The notes beneath the pieces were generated by a model. It did no database searches. It was not told the origin of the DNA and worked only from the letters and a program-made list of their open reading frames with translations. From Dehalococcoidia bacterium (GTDB lineage Bacteria; Chloroflexota; Dehalococcoidia; GIF9; AB-539-J10), in contig JAUWOB010000083.1 of NCBI GenBank assembly GCA_030612345.1, positions 1-5,138 on the forward strand: a DNA stretch of 5,138 nt, read 5' to 3'. Shown piece after piece: positions 1-4,198 of this stretch (within the stretch, counting starts at the first letter, position 1; each line of letters starts with the position of its first letter). Both the position numbers and the translations under genes were made by a program.

Positions 1-693
1 CAGCGGCCAGAACTTCCTATTGGTCAATTCCGCGTACTCTGCCAGTACCGGCCGAATGAGCTTTGATGTGCGCGAGGATTTCGCCACCGCTAAGAAGGCT
101 ACCTCGCTACCGGATACACACATGCAGTCTCCTGTCCCGAGTTGCTGGGCAATACGGCGATACTTGTCCGGTACTATCTCTTCCCACTTTTTGCCACGTG
201 CACGATGCTGGTACATGACCAGGACCGAAGAATCGTCCATTCGATGGAGTATCCCAGGCAAGTCCGCATAACACACATACTTATCGCCCTTGGCACGTCG
301 TAGGGTACGAGGCTCCAGCCCGGTATCTGGATCCAGAAACACCAGGGCTTGCCTAAGAGCGGAGTTGGGGATTTCATCGAAATACCTCTCCCGGTGTTCG
401 TGCTCGAAGTAACTGCAATCACGGTAGGGCGTGTACTTGTACCGTTGCCCTTGGAAGAAGGTCCGGAGCTCGTTGATATTTCGCCGGTCTTGCTTGAGAC
501 ACTCATCAAAGAACTCGAACAGTTTTGTGTGCCGGTCGCCAACGGCTGTGTCCCGGGCATCACCTCCGCGATCATTGGGCGTCAGCATGGGGACATAGGT
601 AAGTTGCACCAGCCCTGGGATATCCTCCATCATTGTCAGCAGGAGGTCCCACGCGAAGAAGCCGTGTTTGTCAGCGAAGAACTTGTTCTTCAT
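1..693 (-). CDS. Conserved-looking protein of unknown function, 3' end cut by the window edge
   Basis: The frame is open without a stop for 231 codons from ATG at 693 to base 1, so the C-terminus is missing. A strong SD (AGGAGAGG, complement of 698-705) ends four bases before the ATG and fixes the start. The N-terminus reads MKNKFFADKHGFFAWDLLL, followed by a TYVPMLTPND segment at residues 32-41. A hydrophobic strand ending in FLDPDTGLEP lies at about 117-128, and a second strand, VLVMYQHRAR, at about 157-166. No signal peptide or membrane segment is seen. The strand-then-DPDTG pattern and the charged D-K-H near the N-terminus loosely recall Rossmann-like, methyltransferase-type proteins such as the three-Cys-motif partner group; this is only a resemblance. 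It lies 84 bases downstream of rubrerythrin on the same strand, so cotranscription is possible. The gene is real with high confidence; its function is unknown. Confidence 0.85.
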   Translation of the reverse strand, partial: MKNKFFADKHGFFAWDLLLTMMEDIPGLVQLTYVPMLTPNDRGGDARDTAVGDRHTKLFEFFDECLKQDRRNINELRTFFQGQRYKYTPYRDCSYFEHEHRERYFDEIPNSALRQALVFLDPDTGLEPRTLRRAKGDKYVCYADLPGILHRMDDSSVLVMYQHRARGKKWEEIVPDKYRRIAQQLGTGDCMCVSGSEVAFLAVAKSSRTSKLIRPVLAEYAELTNRKFWPL

Positions 694-710
694 TGTTCCT
701 CTCCTCGTGG

Positions 711-744
711 AGCCGGCACCTGAAGAATGCGCCAAGGGCCGGCT
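711..744. repeat. 7-bp inverted repeat between rubrerythrin and the left-edge gene
   Basis: AGCCGGC at 711-717 is the exact reverse complement of GCCGGCT at 738-744, with a 20-base loop. It lies in the 84-base gap after the rubrerythrin stop, upstream of the SD of the next minus-strand gene. There is no T-tract on either side, so it is not a classical Rho-independent terminator. It could be a weak attenuating or mRNA-processing hairpin, or chance. Confidence 0.3.
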
Positions 745-777
745 GCCAATGGTTAGCTTGCTTGCGTGAGCTACGCC

Positions 778-1353
778 TCAGTAGTTCTCGGCCCAGGGCT
801 CGTAGTAGGCCTGGGGGTGCTTGCAGGCTGGGCAGACCCCGGGCGCTTCGGTGCCCTCGTGGACGTAGCCGCAATTGCGACACTTCCACTTGATCGGCTC
901 AGCGCGCTTGAAGACCTCACCGTCGGCCACGCGCTTGGCCAGGATATTGTACCGCCGCTCGTGGTATTCTTCGACCTCAGCGATCTCGCGGAAAGAGGCC
1001 GCGATCTCGGGAAAGCCCTCCTCGCGGGCAACCTCTTCGAATTGCGGGTATAGCGTGCTCCATTCCAGCTTCTCGCCAGCGGCTGCGGCCTTCAAATTCG
1101 CCAGTGTATCGCCGATTACCCCCGCCGGGTATTCGGCTGTGATCTGTGCGTCGCCGCCTTCCAGGTACTTGAAAAAGATCTCCGCGTGTTCCTTTTCGTT
1201 GTCCGCGGTCTCCTGGAAGATGGCTGAGATCTGCTCGTAGCCCTCCTTTCGGGCAACGCTCGCGAAGTAGGTGTAGCGGTTGCGCGCCTGCGACTCGCCG
1301 GCGAACGCCGCCAACAGGTTCCTCTCTGTTTGTGTTCCCTTGATACTGTTCAT
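778..1353 (-). CDS. rbr: Rubrerythrin (non-heme diiron peroxidase)
   Basis: A 191-residue protein that reduces hydrogen peroxide in the cytoplasm of anaerobes, with electrons passing from a rubredoxin-type iron centre to a diiron site. The N-terminal four-helix ferritin-like domain (about 1-145) carries the expected ligands E20, E53 with H56, E94, E97, and E128 with H131. The C-terminal rubredoxin-like domain (about 153-191) has C158-x2-C161 and C174-x2-C177 with the CRNCGYVHEG core. Length and ligand spacing match the classical Desulfovibrio rubrerythrin. The frame stays open 27 codons upstream, but the family start MNSIKGTQTE and an SD (AAGGGGG, complement of 1364-1370, 10 bases away) favour ATG at 1353. 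It is transcribed divergently from the ArsR-family regulator, which may control it. All ligands are present, so it should be active. Confidence 0.97.
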   Translation of the reverse strand: MNSIKGTQTERNLLAAFAGESQARNRYTYFASVARKEGYEQISAIFQETADNEKEHAEIFFKYLEGGDAQITAEYPAGVIGDTLANLKAAAAGEKLEWSTLYPQFEEVAREEGFPEIAASFREIAEVEEYHERRYNILAKRVADGEVFKRAEPIKWKCRNCGYVHEGTEAPGVCPACKHPQAYYEPWAENY

Positions 1354-1462
1354 CACTGATTGGCCCCCTTTGGGAAATACCATGCTGCGTAACGCGTGCG
1401 AAACTGCTCCTCTGGACACGTCATCACTCACCATGAGATTCTCTGCTGGTCACTGGAATCCC

Positions 1463-1474
1463 TCCCCATGGGGA
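1463..1474. promoter_or_regulatory. Palindrome TCCCCATGGGGA, candidate operator
   Basis: A perfect 12-bp dyad; two more pairs match outside one mismatch (1460-1461 with 1476-1477), giving 18 bp of near-symmetry. It sits about 110 bases upstream of the rubrerythrin start. Its symmetry and its place between divergent genes suit a dimeric regulator, but no protein can be assigned to it from sequence alone. Confidence 0.35.
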
Positions 1475-1501
1475 CGGTCTACTTAGCGCAGGTATCTCCT
1501 G

Positions 1502-1511
1502 AATCCGGATT
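1502..1511. promoter_or_regulatory. Palindrome AATCCGGATT, candidate operator
   Basis: A perfect 10-bp dyad ending 16 bases upstream of the arsR -35 hexamer. It is a plausible binding site for the ArsR-family dimer or another regulator acting on both divergent genes. A 10-bp palindrome can occur by chance, so this is tentative. Confidence 0.3.
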
Positions 1512-1527
1512 TCTACCGGCCTGAGTA

Positions 1528-1556
1528 TTGACAGCAAGCCAGCGAAGCGATACAAT
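1528..1556 (+). promoter_or_regulatory. Sigma-70 type promoter of the arsR gene
   Basis: TTGACA at 1528-1533 is a perfect -35 hexamer. After exactly 17 bases comes TACAAT at 1551-1556, a -10 hexamer with five of six consensus bases. Transcription would begin near 1562-1564. The in-frame TTG that would give the longest possible arsR frame is the first three bases of this -35 box, so that TTG cannot be the start codon of a message made from this promoter. Confidence 0.75.
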
Positions 1557-1685
1557 ATTAGACAATCCGAATATACCATTACTGCTAGCGCCACCACACA
1601 CTATTCCGGGACGGGTCGGCAGCGCAGATCTGCTCAATAACACGGTTGTCATTGAAACGGATGCCGAGGAGGTCAATTGCAAATT

Positions 1686-1690
1686 AGAGG
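1686..1690 (+). promoter_or_regulatory. SD that sets the arsR start at GTG 1696
   Basis: AGAGG is followed by five bases and then GTG at 1696, the only in-frame start-type codon between the promoter and the conserved winged-helix region. A stronger SD-like run (GAGGAGGT, 1666-1673) lies further upstream but has no in-frame start at a usable distance. Confidence 0.5.
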
Positions 1691-1695
1691 ATGAG

Positions 1696-2004
1696 GTGAG
1701 AGAGATTCACGCCACCGCGACGACTCCAGATTACCGGCAGCTTGCCCGCATCTTCAAAGCCTTGGGACATCCGACCAGGCTAGGTCTGCTGGCTAAAGCG
1801 TGCAGCGGCGAGTTCTGTGTCACGGATCTTCAGGAGCATCTGGATCGCAGCCAGGCCAACGTCTCGCAGCACCTGGCCGTGCTGCGCGACCACGGTCTGG
1901 CTATCCCCGAGCGTCACGGCAACAAGGTTTGCTACCGTCCGGCTGATGAGCGCCTGGCACAGATAATTGACTTGGCTTCCGAAATTGCCGAGGCCATCAG
2001 GTGA
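1696..2004 (+). CDS. ArsR/SmtB-family winged-helix transcriptional repressor
   Basis: A 102-residue DNA-binding repressor, probably a dimer. The family core begins at about residue 13 (YRQLARIFKALGHPTRLGLL). The helix-turn-helix spans about 42-65, with recognition helix SQANVSQHLAVLRDHG, and a beta-wing lies at about 72-81. The metal-sensing motif of the family (ELCVCD) appears here as EFCVTD: the first Cys (C41) is kept and the second is Thr. C36 and C79 are the only other Cys residues, so the ligand could be a metal held in another way, or the protein may sense redox state through thiols. GTG 1696 was chosen because of its SD, the normal family length and the promoter upstream. It is divergent from rubrerythrin. 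The family is certain; the inducer is unknown, and nothing specifically indicates arsenic. Confidence 0.9.
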   Translation: MREIHATATTPDYRQLARIFKALGHPTRLGLLAKACSGEFCVTDLQEHLDRSQANVSQHLAVLRDHGLAIPERHGNKVCYRPADERLAQIIDLASEIAEAIR

Positions 2005-2116
2005 TCCATCTGCTCTCATAAAGATAAGCCAAAGGTCGCCGGCGTACGGCTTGTCAGACGGTATCCTATCAACTCCAATCTCTGAGGTGACAGTGTGGAA
2101 CTCTTGGTGGCTTTCA

Positions 2117-2182
2117 GCACCCACGATGGCAGTGGTAGGCTTCGACAGGCCAAAGATCAACCGGCTTTTAGGCCTCAAATGA
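2117..2182 (+). pseudogene. C-terminal remnant of a glutaredoxin-like protein
   Basis: This frame ends with APTMAVVGFDRPKINRLLGL and then K-stop. It resembles the C-terminal end of small glutaredoxins of the NrdH/YruB type, where a cis-Pro segment is followed by a VVGFDxxKLxxLL helix. No CPxC active site is found upstream: the preceding bases in the same frame do not look like the family and run back into the end of arsR. It therefore looks like a decayed gene with only the tail left, or with further indels upstream. Shifting frame near 2112-2122 extends the resemblance slightly (GTLGGF, or AFST), but several alternatives fit equally well. The identification rests on about 20 residues recalled by eye, so it is tentative. 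Confidence 0.4.
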
Positions 2183-2266
2183 ATATGGCGAGGCTCTCAA
2201 TTATGAAGAGGCTGACGCAAGTTAGTAGCTGAGTCTAGGTTGATGGACAGTATTTCAAAAACAAAG

Positions 2267-2274
2267 AAAGGTGG
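2267..2274 (+). promoter_or_regulatory. SD of groES
   Basis: AAAGGTGG ends eight bases before ATG 2283. It shows that translation starts in the GroES N-terminal frame and not at ATG 2240, which lies in the other frame and has no SD. Confidence 0.65.
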
Positions 2275-2282
2275 TATCTGTC

Positions 2283-2572
2283 ATGTTGAAGCCCCTTGGA
2301 GCAAAGGCCTTAGTCAAGCCGCTCGAAGCGGACGAGAAGAGCGCGGAGGTATCATTCTGCCGGAGACGGCTCAGCAGCGCCCCCGTGAGGGCAGAGTAGT
2401 GGCTGTGGGAACAGCGGGTCTTTACGTGGAAGACAACGAGGAGGGCGAGAGTGCTGTCAACGAGGGCGACATAGTCATATATGCCTCCTTTGGCGGCACA
2501 GAGGTGAAGATTGACGGAGAGGATTACCTTATCGTAAACGAGGACGACATATTGGCAATGGGCGAGGAATAG
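2283..2572 (+). pseudogene. groES: GroES co-chaperonin (10 kDa), frameshifted
   Basis: GroES forms the heptameric lid of the GroEL folding chamber. The first 21 residues (MLKPLGAKALVKPLEADEKSA) are read from ATG 2283. The remaining 75, beginning GGIILPETAQ and ending NEDDILAMGEE, are read in another frame up to TAG 2570-2572. The two halves join if one base, most simply a G, is added at 2345-2346 (GCGGAGGT to GCGGGAGGT); the restored protein has 96 residues, the usual length. As written, translation from 2283 stops at 2397-2399 after 38 residues. The break is at the start of the mobile loop that contacts GroEL. No slippery heptamer is visible, so programmed shifting is unlikely; a contracted G-run from sequencing, or a true mutation, fits better. 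No groEL follows: a methyltransferase comes next. The 110-codon frame from 2240 combines a nonsense N-terminus with the real C-terminal part. Confidence 0.88.
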
Positions 2573-2753
2573 GGGCCCCCAATAACTGGACAACCCAAAT
2601 GGGCTACCATACGTAGCAGGACCAAGCGCACGACGGGATTGAAGGGTAAGCCAGTATTGTAGCGCTTGCGCGCGACGCGGCAAGGCTGTCACGACGCATC
2701 CCGAAAAGCTCTATGCTTACCGCGCGAACCGGGACGCCCAGAGGTGACCGGGG

Positions 2754-3266
2754 ATGGCTGTGTCAGATGAGCAAATACGTTCCAAGATTGTAGATAGACT
2801 TGGGCGAGTTGACTCTGTCCTCGATGTCGGGTGCGGCAATTGCGACTTGGTCCGCTTCTTGGCCCAGCATGTGACCAAAGAGGCGGTCGGCATTGACATA
2901 AACGGCAGTGTTGCTCACGAGACGGTGCACTCTGAGGCTGATGACAGCCTGCATACGGCGGAATGCCGGCGTATGGATGCGCAGCAGATGAATGAGTTTG
3001 CCGATGCCTGTTTTGATGCTGCGATTAGCGTACATGCTTTGCATGAAGTGGCTCAGCCCGAAAGAGCAGTACGGGAGATCAGGAGGGTCCTGAAGGACGG
3101 CGGCGTGCTGTTCGTCGCTGACTTTACCGAAGGAGAAACCAGGTGGGATGAGGACTATTTCACTCCTGAGCAGCTAACAGAGAGCCTCCGTAGAGCGCAC
3201 TTCCAGGCAATAGATGTTGAAAAAGTCCCTGGTGAGCACTTCATGTTCGCCTCAGCTACGAAATAG
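2754..3266 (+). CDS. Class I SAM-dependent methyltransferase, substrate unknown
   Basis: A 170-residue cytoplasmic enzyme expected to move a methyl group from S-adenosylmethionine to an unknown acceptor. Motif I is VLDVGCGNCDLV (22-33). The acidic residue that binds the SAM ribose is D48 in GIDIN. The adenine-side motif is around MDAQ (74-77), motif IV-like FDAAISVHALHEV lies at 87-99, and the LKDGGVLFVADF strand at 113-124. The C-terminal part (EDYFTPEQLTESLRRAHF) is the usual helix of UbiE-like small methyltransferases. It is short for the class because it has little more than the Rossmann core. The start is firm: an SD (GAGGTGA, 2741-2747) lies six bases upstream and an in-frame stop (2745-2747) prevents any longer version. 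ArsM-type Cys residues for arsenite are not evident, so the nearby ArsR gene does not argue for arsenic methylation. Confidence 0.9.
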   Translation: MAVSDEQIRSKIVDRLGRVDSVLDVGCGNCDLVRFLAQHVTKEAVGIDINGSVAHETVHSEADDSLHTAECRRMDAQQMNEFADACFDAAISVHALHEVAQPERAVREIRRVLKDGGVLFVADFTEGETRWDEDYFTPEQLTESLRRAHFQAIDVEKVPGEHFMFASATK

Positions 3267-3363
3267 TGTCCATCACCTCCTCGGCGAATTTGCCAGACCG
3301 TGCAGGTGACAGCCAGTAGGCTATCTTCGCATAGACAATGGAGATAGGATACTCCTCTGCAGT

Positions 3364-3394
3364 CCCCAACCACCCGGAAAGCCGGGGAAAGGGG
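3364..3394 (+). promoter_or_regulatory. Nested hairpin that could hide the SD of the coiled-coil gene
   Basis: CCCGG (3373-3377) pairs with CCGGG (3382-3386) across an AAAG loop. Outside it, CCCC (3364-3367) can pair with GGGG (3391-3394), which is the core of the SD seven bases before ATG 3402. Folding would sequester the ribosome site. There is no further support such as covariation. Confidence 0.35.
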
Positions 3395-3401
3395 CACATC
3401 A

Positions 3402-3620
3402 ATGGGTGAAACTGATTCTACCCACCGACGTACAGAAGGACTACGAAAAGAGCTCGCGGAGCTAGAAAAGCAGCTCGCCTCCCTGAAGGCTGCGCTGCCT
3501 GTCCATTCGCTGTCTCCAGCTATGTTTCAGCAGTTGGATGATCTCGAATACCAGATCAAACAGAAAAGAGCAGCTCTCGAGCAGGAGAACCCGCAGTCAG
3601 ATCCCCCGTCCAACGAGTAG
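3402..3620 (+). CDS. Small coiled-coil protein of unknown function
   Basis: A 72-residue soluble protein with two predicted amphipathic helices. Helix 1 covers about residues 12-32 (GLRKELAELEKQLASLKAAL). A Pro-containing turn (PVHSLSP, 33-39) leads to helix 2 at about 40-62 (MFQQLDDLEYQIKQKRAALE). The Leu/Ala spacing suits a helical hairpin or an oligomeric coiled coil. The tail is polar and probably disordered. There is no signal peptide, Cys or known catalytic motif. An SD (AAAGGGG, 3388-3394) seven bases upstream and the sustained heptad pattern support real coding. It stands alone, about 135 bases after the methyltransferase and 112 before the Fe-S protein. I do not recognise the function; scaffold or partner-binding roles are possible but not shown. 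Confidence 0.75.
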   Translation: MGETDSTHRRTEGLRKELAELEKQLASLKAALPVHSLSPAMFQQLDDLEYQIKQKRAALEQENPQSDPPSNE

Positions 3621-3732
3621 CAACAGCCTGTCTGCCGACGTCTGCAAAGCAAAGAGGTTCAAACCGTCATACACGAGGGTAGCGTAGGCCAAGGCCGTAT
3701 ATTCGGCTTCACCACGAGGCGCAAACGTAATA

Positions 3733-3948
3733 ATGCCTAAACGAAGAGCGATAATAGACTATGACAAGTGTGTGCCTGACAAGTGCGCCCCCGATGATGG
3801 TATTTGCCTCGCTGCAGCGGCCTGCACTCATAGCATCATGGAGCAAGAAGAGCGCCATGAATCACCGATGATTTTCCGCGCAGACATGTGCCAGGGCTGC
3901 AGTGATTGCAGTCAAGCTTGTCCGTTCGACGCCATAACTATTGCGTAG
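3733..3948 (+). CDS. Small 4Fe-4S protein resembling a stand-alone ABCE1/RLI N-terminal domain
   Basis: A 71-residue protein probably carrying one or two [4Fe-4S] clusters, for electron transfer or cluster-based structure in the cytoplasm. The C-terminal half has C53-x2-C56-x2-C59-x3-C63-P, the canonical bacterial ferredoxin motif. The N-terminal half starts RRAIIDYDKCVPDKCAPDDG and has C13, C18, C25 and C31. This AIIDYDKCxPxKC opening is like the metal-binding RLI domain at the start of ABCE1-type ATPases, though the Cys spacing (x4, x6, x5) differs and no ATPase follows. TAG at 3946-3948 closes the frame. The start has only a weak SD (GAGG at 3716-3719, 13 bases away), so translation initiation may be inefficient or the start may be wrong. 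It could serve as a redox partner for another Fe-S enzyme; its partner is not in the window. Confidence 0.88.
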   Translation: MPKRRAIIDYDKCVPDKCAPDDGICLAAAACTHSIMEQEERHESPMIFRADMCQGCSDCSQACPFDAITIA

Positions 3949-3967
3949 GCTTGACTCATAATCAGCC
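3948..3967 (+). terminator. Weak hairpin after the Fe-S protein
   Basis: GGCTTGA and TCAGCC can form six pairs with one bulged T around a CTCATAA loop, directly after the stop of the Fe-S protein. No T-tract follows, so it would at best be a weak terminator or 3' end stabiliser. Confidence 0.2.
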
Positions 3968-4006
3968 CAGCTGACGATAACGCATCAGTGGCGAGCAGGA
4001 TTGGTG

Positions 4007-4117
4007 GTGGACCTGGAGTGGCTCGAGGATTACCTGCGCCTTCTGGGGAGCACAGAGCAGCATCTGGGCGATCAGATGAATGTATACATTTGCCATGCCC
4101 AAAAAGTAGCACAATAG
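4007..4117 (+). CDS. Possible 36-residue small protein
   Basis: Between the Fe-S protein and the lipoprotein lies a frame from GTG 4007 (GTG 4004 or TTG 4001 also possible) to TAG 4115-4117. It begins VDLEWLEDYLRLLGSTEQ and ends HAQKVAQ. The first part looks like an acidic amphipathic helix, more protein-like than typical intergenic translation. AGGA at 3997-4000 is six bases before GTG 4007. I do not recognise a family. It may instead be a fragment of a lost gene, or chance. An 84-codon minus-strand frame overlaps it but has low-complexity, Pro/Ser-rich composition and looks like a shadow. Confidence 0.3.
   Translation: MDLEWLEDYLRLLGSTEQHLGDQMNVYICHAQKVAQ
4079..4090. promoter_or_regulatory. 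Palindrome AATGTATACATT, candidate operator
   Basis: A perfect 12-bp AT-rich dyad about 110 bases upstream of the lipoprotein start, inside the possible small ORF. The symmetry is typical of operators for dimeric regulators, but no recognisable -35/-10 pair is close enough to make this firm. Confidence 0.3.
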
Positions 4118-4183
4118 CATAAGACAAACAGTGTTCCCAAGGTAAATGAGGATAAGGTACGGACATTGGGTGTTATCCGCGTA

Positions 4184-4194
4184 GAGGGGGGGAG
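4184..4194 (+). promoter_or_regulatory. SD that sets the lipoprotein start at GTG 4199
   Basis: The purine run GAGGGGGGGAG ends four bases before GTG 4199. The longer frame from TTG 4166 has no comparable site and would place eleven charged or polar residues in front of the signal peptide. Confidence 0.6.
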
Positions 4195-4198
4195 AGCA

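Larger units (their letters stand above)
1354..1695. other. Divergent control region between rbr and arsR
   Basis: This 342-base stretch without a gene separates rubrerythrin (minus strand) from the ArsR-family gene (plus strand). It holds the rubrerythrin SD next to 1353, a palindrome at 1463-1474, a second palindrome at 1502-1511, a sigma-70 type promoter at 1528-1556 facing arsR, and an arsR leader of about 130 bases. I could not pick out a convincing promoter for rubrerythrin on the minus strand. Open frames that cross the region (the N-terminal extensions of both genes) have no SD or family similarity and look non-coding. Confidence 0.7.

Noticed and set aside
174..575. 133-codon minus-strand frame
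   Set aside because: It overlaps the left-edge gene in another frame, is Ser/Thr-rich without domain features and has no SD; the frame starting at 693 is far more protein-like.
349..723. 124-codon plus-strand frame
   Set aside because: It is antisense to the left-edge gene and lacks an SD or a recognisable family; it is a shadow of the real codons.
766..1240. Plus-strand frames opposite rubrerythrin
   Set aside because: They are antisense to an unmistakable rubrerythrin with all metal ligands; they mirror its codon pattern.
1354..1434. 27-codon N-terminal extension of rubrerythrin from 1434
   Set aside because: The family start (MNSIKGTQTE) and the SD are at 1353; the extension has no similarity to rubrerythrins.
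2147..2175. Hairpin AGGCCAAAG / CTTTTAGGCCT as a terminator
   Set aside because: The stem has a two-base bulge, no T-tract follows, and it overlaps the glutaredoxin-like tail.
2179..2232. 17-codon frame from ATG 2179 overlapping the stop of the glutaredoxin-like tail
   Set aside because: It is too short, has only an AGG as a possible SD, and shows no recognisable sequence.
2339..2352. Programmed -1 frameshift in groES
   Set aside because: A -1 slip at 2345 would join the frames, but the site AGCGCGGAGG is not a slippery heptamer, no stimulating structure is evident, and GroES genes are not known to need frameshifting.
3951..3981. TTGACT ... GATAAC as a promoter
   Set aside because: The -35 is good but the spacer is 19 bases and the -10 is poor; not strong enough to list.
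3912..4166. 84-codon minus-strand frame
   Set aside because: It has Pro/Ser/Ala-rich unstructured composition, no SD, and overlaps the end of the Fe-S gene.
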